Below are positions 14,224 through 26,065 of a stretch of DNA of 64,000 nucleotides, piece by piece. Made by a program: the position numbers and the translations under genes. Numbering within the stretch: position 1 is the first letter of the stretch; each line of letters starts with the position of its first letter. This stretch comes from Circinella minor (taxonomy: Eukaryota; Mucoromycota; Mucoromycetes; Mucorales; Lichtheimiaceae). The DNA lies in the NCBI GenBank assembly GCA_016758965.1, contig JAEPRB010000208.1, forward strand, positions 1 through 64,000, read 5' to 3'. The notes under the pieces are model-generated. The model had not been told where the DNA came from. It saw nothing but the letters and a program-made list of their open reading frames with translations, and did not search any database.

Positions 14224-15396
14224 TTATGAAGACTCATCAGATGATGATTCTGCATCAGAAGAATCATCAGAAGACTCTTCTTCATCGTCGTCGTCGTCGT
14301 CGTCATCATCATCTTCATCATCATGTTGACGTTGTCCATTTGTTTGTTGTGTAGGACAGTCGCGAGAAATATGACCTGGTTCACGACAGCGATAACATAC
14401 TTTGACAGGTTTATCAGTTGTCTCATCATTAGCTGAAGGACAATCGCGTGAAATATGACCAAATTTACCACAACTGTAACATTTGATACTACTTGCTCGA
14501 CAATCGCGAGCAAAATGATTATACCCTAAAGTGATAAATAAATTAAAATATATATATATATATAAGTTCATAATGACGAGGAATGGGCATGGATCCACAT
14601 GTGGAATATATATATATTATTACCTCCACAGTTGTAGCATACAACTCGACCAACTACACTACGAGTCATACCACCACGACCACGGCTTCCTCTACCACCG
14701 CGGAATCCTCCTCGTCCACGACGAGGTCTCATATTAACACTATTACAATTTCGTGCCAAATGTCCCTAAATATATTATTACACGTTAATTCATATATTCG
14801 CAATATAATAATATTTTTGATAATGCAATATCCTACTTACAATATTTCCACAGCTGTAACAACGAGGGCCACTAGCGGTACCATCACCATCACCGCCACT
14901 AACGCCGCCATCGCTGGGATGACTATTGTTATGCGCTGTTGGGCATTCAGATTGAATATGTCCAACTATTTTAAAAATAATTAAAAAGATATGTATTCTA
15001 TTATTATCCGTGCTTGCTTTATGTGGTTTTTTTTTCTTCTTGGTGATAATTGGAACAACAAAAATTTAATATGACTTACCACCACCACATGTAAAGCACT
15101 GTTTTGTGTCAGTTGTTCTTGGAAGTGAACATTGACTTGATTCATGTCCAGGCTGCTTACAATTATAACATAATCGTTCTGGCTCTGGACACACGTCAGC
15201 AAAGTGACCCACTAAAATTTAAAGAAAAATAATTGTCGTTTGTTTTTTTTAATTATAATGAGAAGAGCTATTTAATTTTATTGTAGAGAGAGAGAGAGAG
15301 AAAAGAATATATATATGTTGTGTGTGTGTGTGTGTGTGTGTAGCATAATAATTTACCGTTTCCACATTTAAAACAGCCTCTTCTCGAATAAACCAT
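14224..15396 (-). CDS. GIS2: CCHC zinc-knuckle nucleic-acid-binding protein (Gis2/CNBP/Byr3 type)
   Basis: This is an RNA/ssDNA-binding zinc-knuckle protein. Relatives Gis2 and CNBP bind translating mRNAs and promote translation and stress-granule function. Exons 15396-15357, 15211-15080, 14965-14841, 14765-14624 and 14525-14224 encode 246 residues. Seven CX2CX4HX4C knuckles are visible: CFKCGNVGHFADVC, CYNCKQPGHESSQC, CFTCGGVGHIQSEC, CYSCGNIGHLARNC, CYNCGGYNHFARDC, CYSCGKFGHISRDC and CYRCREPGHISRDC. Between the fourth and fifth is an RGG box (RGRGGFRGGRGSRGRGG), a likely arginine-methylation and RNA-contact site. The protein ends in an Asp run and a Ser/Asp/Glu tail. Several knuckles are split by introns, so every intron must be removed for a full set. 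It is divergent from SEN54 with only 274 bp between starts. Confidence 0.93.
15320..15341. repeat. (GT)n microsatellite in first intron of the zinc-knuckle gene
   Basis: Eleven GT units lie inside the first intron (15212-15356) of the Gis2-like gene, about 15 bp from the donor site. Confidence 0.85.
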
Positions 15397-15670
15397 TTCA
15401 ACAACTACACTCCGTAATTCTTCACAGCGCGTTTATTTTTTATTTTTAATACACTAAAAAGAAGTATTAATATATAGTCCTATTATTTATAGAAAGAAAA
15501 TAAAAGAACAAATAGTAAGTTACCAATGAGAATGTGTGTTAAAAAGTTTTTGTTGAAACGAGTCTGTAACAAAAAGTAAAAAAAAAGAGGGAAAAGTTGA
15601 AATAAGGGTCTTTTAGGATTATTATTATTTCACCCATATTTTTTTTTCTTTGTGTGACCACAAAATAAGC
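15397..15670. promoter_or_regulatory. Bidirectional promoter region, Gis2-like / SEN54
   Basis: The 274 bp between two divergent start codons must carry the promoter and 5' UTRs of both genes. It is AT-rich and has T-runs near 15640-15650. No TATA box position can be assigned with confidence. Confidence 0.6.
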
Positions 15671-16985
15671 ATGAGCGATAGTGAAGGGGAAGAAGCACCA
15701 GACTATTCTACTCTTTTACAACGATCAAGGTAAAAACAAAAAAAAAAAGGACAAAATCTACATATTATTGATCTTTTTTTTAAAAATATATATATATATT
15801 TTTATATATTACATAATAACTACTAAAAATATATATATATATAGACATGGTCAAAAAGAAAATGTTTACCATCCCTCAAAAGAATCAAGTATTGAACAAT
15901 CACGCGATGCTCTTTTTGCAGTCATTGATGAAAAGAAAAAAGTGAGTGAAAAGAACATGAGTTATGGTACATTAGATCGTACTACTGGTCTAACGACAGT
16001 ATCCCGACATCGAGGCACACACTTTCGTGTTATGGGACATATGGTCAAAGGGTCTATGACGCTGTACCTTGAAGAAGCGGCTTGGTTGATCAATATGAAT
16101 GCCTTATCTATTTCCGAAGCTGGACTCGAAGACTATTTTAGTTTGATGTTTTCTAAATCAGATAACTGGATCACTTTTGAAAAATATCAAGTTTATACAT
16201 ACCTTCGTCGTCTTGGTTACATTGTTCAAAGATCATCTGTAACTATGACTACTACTAGTACGACACACGATTTAGTGCCTTCCTTTTGGAATCGTCATTG
16301 TAATTGGTTTATTCAAACAATTGTTCATTTTGTGAAACGTATTTTGATATATTGCTTTGGTACAAGACCAATTGTTTGTGACAATCAATGCTCTACATAT
16401 CGTGAGTATCTTTTTTTTTTCTTTTTTGTACACTATCTAGCTTATAGCATACCAAGGTTCTGGACTAAATAATTTTTCTGTTTATCAGAATCTGTTTATT
16501 CAACTCTTAAAATTATCCCATCAAGTAGTACTTGGTATAAACCTTTTTCAAATCAAAAAGAAACCAAAAGTTCATTTGATTGGGATATTTATCGACCTAA
16601 TACACATTGGAAAAAACGAGATCCCGGTATCCCTGATTTCCGTATTGTTGTCACAAGGTATGAAGGATATAAGAAAAAAAAAAAAAAGGGGGGGAAGCTC
16701 ATCTTATGTTATTATATATACACACATCTATCTATTCGAATATACTGAAGTTATATTCTATATAGTTCGCGAGATGCTATACCCTCATTAGCAAAATATC
16801 AACAAATATTTGGTGATCTAGAACAAATGCCACGAAATCCTACTAGTTTTAATCAAATACGATATACCAATTCCTCCAATTTATCATTCTTATTAGCTGT
16901 TGTGGATGATACAGGTGCTATAAGCTTTTTAAGAATTTGTGGTGATGGAGTGATCGATATTACACGTCCTCGTGATAAACGATGA
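15671..16985 (+). CDS. SEN54: tRNA-splicing endonuclease subunit Sen54
   Basis: Sen54 is the structural subunit that pairs with Sen2 in the heterotetrameric tRNA-splicing endonuclease, which removes introns from nuclear pre-tRNAs. Exons 15671-15729, 15845-16401, 16489-16657 and 16766-16985 encode 334 residues. The N-terminal Sen54 domain is recognised by GTHFRVMGH, the core pattern YLEEAAWLINMNAL and YQVYTYLRRLGYIVQR, which is typical of the family (acidic EEAxxL, then YxVYxxLRRxGY). A C-terminal part (PDFRIVVTS, SFLRICGDGVID) fits the Sen54 C-terminal domain. No catalytic His/Tyr/Lys triad is expected in this subunit. Intron 1 ends in a (TA)n tract directly before the AG. It is convergent with the S9 peptidase gene, with stops 117 bp apart. 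Confidence 0.88.
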
Positions 16986-17102
16986 TGAAAGTATCTACAT
17001 TATTCAGTGTAGTTTTATTATTGTTTCTGTATGTTTATTATGTACGTTTGTATTCTAAGATAATCAATAATTCTTTTAATAAAATATGGCACTATATTAC
17101 TT

Positions 17103-20100
17103 TTAGCTCTTTTGTACTTCAGAAATCAAAAATGCAACTTGTTCAGCTGCTTCTGTCAATCGAACATCTTGTTCCATACCACCTCCAAAATGACCTCGAT
17201 CCAAATCAATCTTTGTCAAAGTTTTATTATTATTTTCTTCGCTGTTGTTGTTGTTGTTGTTAGATGATTCAGATTGTTGTTTTTGTTGCTGTCTCATCTT
17301 GGCAATTAACTTTAAGGGTTGCCAATAAGCAACACGTTGATCTTTTAATCCAGCTGTTACATATAAAGAAGGATATCTATGTTGTTGTAATTGTGATTTA
17401 TCATTTATATTTTCATCACCATCATTATCCGGTGATGCTACAGCAATATTTTCATAAGGTGAATAACTTTCGATAAGATTGTATATCTTTGGATTTTCCG
17501 ATGGATTACCCCATTCAGGATATTCTACTTGAGTTAATGGAAGGTCTGGATTCAACATTGCAGATAAAGGGTCTACAAAAGGGACTCTCAGAACAAGTGC
17601 CTTGAAAAGATCTATATTGAACGTTATTAATATTTAAAAAATTAAAAGCCTATCCAAACTTTTCGTTTCATCTACAAATCCCCCCCCCCTCCTCGTGCGG
17701 TTGAACTTGACTAATTTTACCTGGTCTCATATGCAACATTGCACCTATTATTAACGGAAAAAAAATGTTGTTGTCAGTAAAACTGTATCCTTTTTCAAAA
17801 ACAGAAACGTAAAATAGCTTACCAACAAGTAAACCACCAGCACTTGTACCAATTGCAGACAAATATTCAGGTTTTGTTACTTTATTTTCAATTAAATAAT
17901 CTGCAACAGAAATGAAATCTTTGAAACTATTCATTTTCTTTTCAAGTTTACCATCTTCATACCATTCACGACCGAGTTCACTTCCACCTCTAAAATATTA
18001 ATGTAGTGTGTTTAGTGTTACTATTATCATATCTCTCACTTATATAATGTTCTTCCGTTTCATTATCTGGGTTGAAAGATTACACTCTTTAGTGCGTATG
18101 TTTTGATTTCCTTTTCTCTTACCGAACATGAGCAAGAGCAATCACCCATCCTCGTTCCAGTAATGGGAAATGTTCGATGCGGAAATCAGGGTCTGTAGAA
18201 ACACCATAAGCACCATAAGATCGCATCAATACTGGATTTTTTCCATGTAATTTCATATCTTTTCGATGAATTAATGTTATAGGTATTTGTTTATCATCGT
18301 GTGATGTGGCATGAGCTCGAGTGCATGTATATTCGGATCGATCAAAACCTGTTTTTTTTAGGTATTCATAAACATGTAAACAAATCTATATATATATATA
18401 TATATGAATCACTGCTGACATATTTTTATTCATACTACTTACGATGTATAGGTTGTACTTGAACAGGTTTAAGTTTTTGAGTTTCCATATCATAATCATA
18501 AGTGGACTCATGAGCAAATGGGGATAAAATAGAAAAACGAAACGTATCAGTATTGAAATCCTACAAAAACAAAAATAAATGTTAGATGAATTTTTTGAAT
18601 GCAATACATGGGAACGTAAGGAGATTATGATTTTACCAAATTAGTACCCGGCTGTAATACACAGAATTTTTCCGGTAAATCAACATTATGTGTTTCTAAT
18701 GTTTGTAAATTATGACATAAAATCATTGGTAGACCTTCCCGACGACCATATACAACAATGTGATTCTACATTTATAGAATATATTTTTCATGTTATTAAT
18801 AACTGTTATCTCCAATTTCAATTGTTTGAATAATAAAGACTTCTAAATTGAAAACACACAGTCAAATATAGATTATAATTTACCTGAAACACATCCACAT
18901 CTTCAATTTTTTCCTTAGGTCCCATTGTAATAACGTCTTCCCAATTTTCTTTTTCAAGTTTACCGTCAGGAGCACGTGTTAACTTGAAATTAGTTGCTCC
19001 ATCAGCATTGGTCAGTATATAAAAGGTGTCCTATAGTAAATAGTTTCTTTCAGTAAACTATTCTTTTGATCCTGTCTAACATAGAATCAAAAGAAAAAAA
19101 AATCGTATGTATAAATAGAAAACAAATTTACATCATGATGATCTACATAATACTCAATGCCTTTTTTTCTAGGTTCAATCAGTTGCAGTTTTGGAGTTGT
19201 ACCAGTTGAAAAATCATGCGATATATCAACCACTCGAATTTCAGACGATGCCAAAGAATTGGAATTGATTGTGACATATTTCTATTTATTTTTTTCAGTC
19301 AGTTGCTAGAATTAGAAATTTTTGTAATCATTGTTTTATTCACTATTATAAGAAAAGGATAATATTTACCGAATCCTTTGTACTAGTAATATCGACAAAA
19401 ACGGTTTCATCAGGTTCTTCATATATAAGTATATCATCGGCTTGATCAGTACCCAAACGATGTGCATAAACCTATGGAATTTTAATTGACGTTGATATTA
19501 CTTTTTCATATATACAATACAAAAAAATTTAAAATAATAGAGTAGACTTGCAGGAAATCTATAATGATAAATTACCTTATGTGGTCTTAATTGTTCGTTT
19601 GGTACGGTATAAAATACGGTTGAATCATTTGCCCAAACAAAATTAAATACATCGTAGAGTACTTCAGTCTATTACAACGCTCCACTCTCAATATTTAGTA
19701 TATCTTAATATTTAAATAATGAATAAATTGATATAAAAAGTTCATAATAGCTTACATCAGCTTCTTTATCATTCAAATACTTGAAATGAAGATCACCATA
19801 TTCCATTCCTTCCGTTTCCGTACTATATGCAAAAATGGAGTGATCGGGAGATAGTAATACTTTTCGAATGGTCATATTAAGTGATCGTAGGAATCCTGCA
19901 TTCAATAGTACTTCCTATTATTATTAATTTATTTTTTTAAAAAAAAGAAGGGTTAATTGTTCATCGTTGTTACCATAAAAACGCATAGTGAATGGTCTGT
20001 TTTTCTTATTACCTCGGTAGCATTTCTGTCACCTAGCTTTTTTCGAAGATAAACCATTCCATAGGATGATGTCCTAGAATAGTATTCGTAACCATGAGCA

Positions 20101-20973
20101 ATTGTTGTGAGGGGTGGTAAAGTTTGTGGTACATGTAAACGCCGTTTCATCTCCTAAAACAATGTGATAAGATACCATAAAGCTATTGATGAGTGTTTAT
20201 CTTTTTTTTTTGTATACGTAGGTTGACAAGTATCTCTTTGCCCCCTCCCCTTTCTCCTTCCTCCCCTTTCCCCTTCCCCTTTTATTTTTTTATTTTTTGT
20301 TTTTTATTCTTCAAATTTACATTTAATACAGTTCGTCGTAAAAACTTTGTTTTACGCATCACTTTATTTGTAAACCTAAATATACCAAAAAAAAATTTTA
20401 ATAATGCAAAAAAGTTAAATTGAAAGTATGCATAAATGATTGCATATTTTTTTTTTAAAAAAAAAAAAAATTACTCATTCTCAGCTTGAATATAATTGAC
20501 TAGTTCCTATACAGTGAAAAAAAAAATTATACTTTTCTTGTCAGAAAAAATAACGAATAAATGTAAAGGAAGGGAGGGGATAGAAAGAAAAGGGAATTAT
20601 TTCATATATTGATAATAATAATATTTTTTTTTTCTTTACCGGATGATCAAGATTTTCCATCCAAGAAAAGTAATCGACACGCTTCTTTCCATGGTGGCAC
20701 TGAATATCGGCGATTGCTTTTGGTAAAGGGGGTTCCGGTGCTTTTCTATATGAGTTGTTTAATTATTTATTTTGATAATAATGGTGGCGCCCTGAGAATT
20801 TAATAAATATTATCTATCTTATGTTTTTTTTTAAAAAAAAAATTGAGTTACCTAGAAACAATACGTTTTAACGAAGACATGAATGATTCATTAGCATAAT
20901 GTCTAGCAACTACCCATTGTGTTTGCATGCCATGACGTAGAATCAATGGTCTTTGTATTCGAATCAGGCTCAT
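17103..20973 (-). CDS. Oligopeptidase B-like prolyl oligopeptidase family (S9A) peptidase, 16 exons
   Basis: A serine peptidase of the prolyl oligopeptidase family, most like oligopeptidase B, which cleaves short peptides after basic residues. Exons: 20973-20852, 20745-20640, 20506-20475, 20375-20321, 20153-20013, 19914-19756, 19668-19576, 19471-19370, 19281-19132, 19030-18884, 18765-18637, 18560-18443, 18348-18123, 17989-17823, 17744-17721 and 17611-17103, giving 759 residues. The catalytic triad is visible: S576 in GTSAGG, D681 in GLKDQRVAYW and H731 in DRGHFGG. Other family marks are YFSWMEN, AENEFT, MRSYGAYG and RGGSELGREWYEDGK. A Gln/Asn-rich insert (about residues 698-718) separates the catalytic Asp and His. 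The basic N-terminus (MSLIRIQRPLILRHGMQ) could be a mitochondrial presequence. Exons of 24, 32 and 55 nt were placed by phase. Confidence 0.92.
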
Positions 20974-21373
20974 GATCACGATTAAAAATAAGTGTTGTTT
21001 TTTGGTTTCAAAAGGAAACTGAGTTTTTAGACTTGGGACGCAAAGAGGGGGTTCGGCGCGCCTTCATAGAGGGATTGAGAGAGAGTGGGGGGGAAGGATG
21101 TTGATGATGGACCGGAGTTATTCATGTTTTAAAGACTCTTTTTGATCAACATTATACATCAATGCAACTTTTAACTAACAGAAAAAAACAAAAAACTGGG
21201 TCACATGTAGAAAATGGGGATAACCTTTTATTTTTATTTTATTGCTTTAGTAAGTTCAGTTTCTATTTTCTTCTTTTCTCTCTTATTCTCTCTTATTCTC
21301 TCTTTTTGGTATTTCCTTTTAACCATTTTTTAAAACAAATACAAAAAAAAGTACAAAAACTGTAAAAATAAAG
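20974..21373. promoter_or_regulatory. Divergent promoter region, S9 peptidase / membrane-anchored unknown
   Basis: About 400 bp lies between divergent starts. It includes an unusually GC-rich patch for this genome (a G-run followed by GGCGCGCC near 21048-21062) and, nearer the right-hand gene, pyrimidine-rich CTCTTATT repeats at about 21275-21305. Confidence 0.55.
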
Positions 21374-22467
21374 ATGCATCCTGTACTTATTGTACTTATT
21401 GTTGCTTCCGTACCATTAGGAGCTTGGGCTGCTTATGAAGGTGCTGAATATATTCGTGAATGGTGGTCCGAGCGCCAAGACCGTAAACAATATGAAGAGT
21501 TCGTTCGACAGCATTATAACAATAATGAGAAACAAAGACCACTTTATAAAAGAAGATCATTTGATGAAGATGATGATGATGATGATGAACCACTAGTAAA
21601 AAGTATAATGGCAAGACGATCTTCTAGTAATTGTAGTGAGCTACGACACAGATATCAACAGCAATATGACAAGGTATTATAATAATGAACTGGATACGGA
21701 TGATTATAAATAACTGCTGCGAAAACGATTTTACGTAGCCTTGTATTTATATTATTATTATTTTTTTGCTCCCAAATGATTAGTTTCAGGACGATGATTA
21801 TGAACTTTTTGAAATGAATCAAAGTATTATTGCTCGACGACAACAATTAGCAAGAGAACAAGCCATGTTGGATCAACAAGAAATAGATTTACAACGTCGT
21901 CGTGAATCTATTCAAAGCAGAGGCAATAGTTTAATGGGTATGCCATCACCATCCACTTCAACATTTGTGCAACCACCAACACAGCAACAGTATCAGCAAC
22001 AACAACTCAGAAGTAGCATTTCCAGTCTTGAATCCGGCCACACTGCCCGTAATAATAACGAATGGATTTTTACTCGACCTCCACAATCGATTATAGATTC
22101 GCCATCAAGAGTGATGCCAAGAACAGAAGATTTAGGTCCAAAACTTGGAGTTATTGAAGCTGCTGAATGGGATGCTATCCATCACCATAGCAACAGTGAT
22201 AGTGACGAAGATGACCATCATAATAACAACAGTAACAAAACAATGCAAATGCCAGAACCACAACAAAGTCAATACCAACATCAAGAACATTCTCGACAAG
22301 TATCTGAATCAGAAGGAAGTTGGGCAGATTTGCATGTACGAATGCAAAGTCGCAGTTCAGATGTAATGAGTTATAATTCTATGCGCACACCTTCCAGTCC
22401 CCCTCACTCGTATGGTGTACGTAGTATTTCTTCGGATGATAATGATACCGTAGCTACTAGATTTTAA
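21374..22467 (+). CDS. Unknown protein with N-terminal membrane anchor and acidic/His-Asn-rich tail
   Basis: No family recognised. Two exons (21374-21673, 21790-22467) encode 325 residues. Residues 1-20 (MHPVLIVLIVASVPLGAWAA) form a hydrophobic segment that could be a signal anchor, followed by aromatic/charged EYIREWWSERQDRKQYEEF. Then come an Asp run (about residues 59-65), a Gln/Arg-rich helix (ARRQQLAREQAMLDQQEIDL) that may be a coiled coil, and a low-complexity Ser/Asp/His/Asn region. The motif LGPKLGVIEAAEWDAI stands out as ordered in an otherwise disordered stretch. The hydrophobic start and cytosolic-type tail suggest a type II-like or tail-in-cytosol membrane adaptor. Its stop lies only 48 bp from the convergent Cns1 stop, so the 3' UTRs must overlap. 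Confidence 0.75.
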
Positions 22468-22515
22468 ATCATAATATAGTTATACTTATTACATTTTATT
22501 AAATATACAACTTTC

Positions 22516-23859
22516 TTATTTTTTATCTTCTTCTTGCTTCTTGTATTTTTTCAAAAATTCATCTTTAAATGATGATTTTTTAGGTAAAATAATAAAGTTA
22601 GGTACACCATTGGTGATTACATATTGATCTAATGATAAAACCTTGCCCAAAGGTAATTTTTTACCAATTTTGATAATACTAGGTCGTAACTTTTGGTTGT
22701 TTTCAAAATAAATTTCGACATTATTAGGTGTATATTCACCACGTACATCCCATGGTGCTCGTTGCTCAAACATCACTTCCAAATGATCCAAAAATGTATT
22801 GGTTTCATTAAATGATTGGATATAATCACTCTCTTTGTATTCTGGATATAAAAAGAAGACTGGCCATGATAATGTATTGGTTTCTGGGTCAAGTTGAATA
22901 TTGGCTTTTTCTCGTACTTCTGGCTCTGTTATTTCGAATTTGATATTACGATCCTAAAAAAAAAAACAAAACAGATTTTTTTTTTCTCATTTTACTTTAG
23001 CATATTATAAAAATAGCCTCTCGTTTTTTTTTTAATAAATTCCCAGGTTACCTTAAATGCTTGTTCTAATTTTTCTTTTTCTTCCTTCTCTTTTCGTTCC
23101 TTTTCTTCTTTTGCTTTTTGCTTTGCTTCTAATTGTTCTTTTCGTTTGATGATCTTTTGTTTAAAATCCTCAATAACATTATTATCTGGATCAATAATAA
23201 GTGCATGTTCACAACAATCTTTTGCTTCATCTACTCGTTCCAAGACAAACAAGGCACGAGCGGATCGATAAAGTGCTTTAACATGTTTTGGGTTTAATTC
23301 CAAACATTTTGCACAATCACGTAGTACACGACCATAATTTCCTGCATAGACATACGTAATACATCCCCCCCTTCCTTTGCATTAATTTCTTTTGACTTGA
23401 TATATTATCATCATTCCTTCTCCTTTTTAATTTTACATTACCTAATTCCAAATTTACAGCAGCACGATTTGCATAACATGCTTCATTAATTTTATTATCA
23501 CTACATTCCACATCAAGAGCTCGTGTATAATAATCAACCGCGTCTTTATATTTCAATTTGCCTTCTTTGAAACAGTCGTTTCCTTGATTTTTAAAATTCT
23601 CAGCAATTTCTATTATATAATGATATCACTTAAATTTTAGCATAACTCGATGCTCGTGTGTTGTCTATTCAAGCTGTTGGGTCAAATATACATTACCTTC
23701 CGGTGGACCATCATAGACCAAGGATTGTAATGCTGCAAGTGTTTCGTTTTCTTCTTCTGGAAGATGTTTCATGAAGAGTGGTACTTTGGCCATTTCTTCG
23801 TCCAGATTATCTGGATCCATATAAAATTGTGAACGTTGTGGTTGTGGTCCAGCTGCCAT
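22516..23859 (-). CDS. CNS1: Cns1/TTC4-type TPR co-chaperone of Hsp90/Hsp70
   Basis: A TPR-clamp co-chaperone. In yeast Cns1 is essential, binds the C-termini of Hsp90 and Hsp70 and supports elongation-factor 2 folding. Exons 23859-23697, 23609-23442, 23341-23052 and 22953-22516 encode 352 residues. The N-terminus has the family's VPLFMKHLPE segment. Three TPRs follow: FKNQGNDCFKEGKLKYKDAV, INEACYANRAAVNLELGNY and HVKALYRSARALFVLERV. Next are a long charged helix rich in Lys/Glu and the C-terminal 'wheel' domain ending NGVPNFIILPKKSSFKDEF. The carboxylate-clamp residues (K/N on the first helix, N in repeat 2, K/R in repeat 3) are present by position. It is divergent from the scramblase gene (257 bp). 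Confidence 0.92.
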
Positions 23860-24116
23860 TTTAATATACTATTGCTTTATTTGAATTGTGGTCAAGAACA
23901 CCAAAAAGAAACGGGAATAGAAGGCCCGAGTTTTTTTTTTTTTTATTTCTTGTTATCGGAAAATGAAAAGCCACACCCTAACGGAAAACTAATTATATTG
24001 CATAAGGTTTGATGGAAATAGACACGAATATTTACTTTTTTTTATTCGAGCACATTCCTTTTTTTTTTTTTTTTTTCAAGAAAAAAAAAAAGAGTGGTTT
24101 TTACTTTTGAACTAAA
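23860..24116. promoter_or_regulatory. Bidirectional promoter region, Cns1 / scramblase
   Basis: Only 257 bp separate the two start codons. Long T-runs lie at about 23931-23944 and 24059-24076, the second close to the scramblase start. These resemble poly(dA:dT) promoter tracts that exclude nucleosomes, but that role is inferred. Confidence 0.55.
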
Positions 24117-26065
24117 ATGTTACCAAGCCGTCGTCTAATACCGGCATTAAGGTCAAAGACGATTCATGTTCGACCTACGACTTTTACACGCACACAACCT
24201 ATTACTGCACATTATTCATCGTTACGAAGACCTCCACGACAAGGAGGTAAATGTTTTTTTTTTATTTTTCTAACACTAATTACATTACAAAACTATTTTC
24301 TATGGTTTGAAAATTAGCTAATTGCTAGGTATTAACGTTCATTTGGTTTTATTTTATTTTATTTTAGGACCTCGTGGACGTATTTTGAATCATGTCGAAA
24401 ACTATCGTCCCGTTACAGCTACACAGCAACAACAACAACAACAAACACAACAGCCCTATCCAGAGCAACAACAACAACAGCAGGATCAACAACAACAACA
24501 ACAACCAAACAATGTGTTGATACAACAAGATGAACATTTTTCATCAGATCCTGCACATACACCAGTCCATATACCGCAAAAACCTGGAGCTATTATTACA
24601 CCAGATTATCATGGTGCAGCCATGTTATCTCAATCTGCACTTGTTGTCGGTAGAGAATTTGAAATGATGAATATATTCTTGGTATGATGAATTTAAATAT
24701 ATTAAAGGGATTGGGAGATAATTTTTGTCATAAGAAAAAAAAAAAAGTTTAACATTATAATATGGTTCCTATTAGGGTTATGAACAAGCCAATAAATATA
24801 AGATTATGGATCCAAATGGAAATTATGTTGGATATATTGCTGAAGAAGAAGGATTTATGAAATCATTAAGTCGACAATTTCTACGAACTCATCGACCTAT
24901 GAATGCAACTATTTTGGATGTAAATGGAAATGTTGTCTATAAGGTATATAAAAAAAAAAAAGTATACATTTTTTTGGGGGGATTGGGTTGATTTACGTAC
25001 GTAGGCGGATTATTTTTGAGTAAAACCTATTTTTTTTTTTTTTTATGCGAGAAGTTTCTAGAACGTATACATTAAATTTATGGCTAAATTTATTATTAGA
25101 TTGTTCGACCATTTGCATTTATCAATAGTAGAATATATATTTACACCTCAGATGATCAACTAGTTGGTGAAGTACAACAAAGATGGCATATGCTTCGACG
25201 CAAATATGATTTATTTGTTGGGTAATTTAGTAATTTATATATAAATATATTTATATAAGATAAAGTATTTTTTTTTAATACTAAATCGGGTTATATTCAC
25301 TAGAAACCAACAATTTGCAAACATTGATACACCGTTTTTGGGCTGGGACTTTTATTTACAAAATGAATCAGGTGGAGCACTTGCAAATATTAACAGAAAC
25401 TTTACTGGATTTGCACGAGAGGTAATATAGATTAACATAGTAGTTTTTTTTTTCTTCTTCTTCTTCTTCTTCTCAACCATATTCATGACATGAAACCTAA
25501 ACTAAAAGAATGATTGAAAAAAAAAAAATTATAGTTATTCACTGACACAGGTCAATATGTTTTGAGAATGGATGCAGTAGAAGATACACCAAGAGGAATG
25601 ACACTTGATGAACGTGCTGTAACTTTGGCTTGTGCAGTTTCAATTGATTTTGATTACTTTTCACGTCATTCTTCACACGGGTAAAAGCCTTATATAAACT
25701 CTACTAGTGTAATTTTCCTCTAAGGTTTTTTTTTTCTAATAACTAATATTATATTATATATATTTATATCTAATAGTGGAGGTGGATTCATGCCATTACC
25801 ATTCTTTGGGTTTGGTGGTAGTGGAGAAGGAGGTGATCAACCTCAACAAGATAATCCAACATCAGATCAACCAATGTCTCAAACACCACAACCTCCACCA
25901 CCAACAACTGGATATGGAGGACAAGATACACCACAAACACCGCCTTCAAATACAAATGGTTGGGGTGATGATGGGTGGATGAGTGATGAAGAAGCTGGTG
26001 TTAGTAGCCCAGAGGATGAAGATGTTGTTAGTCAAATTTGGGGATTCTTTAACGATGATGATTAG
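24117..26065 (+). CDS. Phospholipid scramblase family protein, probably mitochondrial (Aim25-like)
   Basis: A phospholipid scramblase family protein; the fungal member Aim25 is mitochondrial and tied to membrane and redox homeostasis. Exons 24117-24246, 24368-24681, 24776-24943, 25100-25221, 25304-25421, 25535-25680 and 25777-26065 encode 428 residues. The N-terminus is basic and Ser/Thr-rich without acids (MLPSRRLIPALRSKTIHVRP), a good mitochondrial presequence. After a Gln-rich linker comes the scramblase fold: LVVGREFEMMNIFLGYEQAN, YKIMDPNG, RPFAFINSRIYIYTSDDQLV and the WHMLRRKYDLFV segment. It closes with DERAVTLACAVSIDFDYFSRH and a Gly/Pro/Gln-rich tail. Compared with compact bacterial-type members it has long disordered ends. 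Confidence 0.9.

Noticed and set aside
14583..14984. A 133-residue + strand frame rich in Thr/Ser/Ile
   Set aside because: It is antisense to the RGG box and zinc-knuckle exons of the Gis2-like gene and crosses its introns.
20151..20506. Joining S9 peptidase exon 20506-20475 directly to 20153-20013
   Set aside because: The phases do not match (immediate TGA). The 55-nt exon 20375-20321 restores phase and supplies the family's AENEFT segment.
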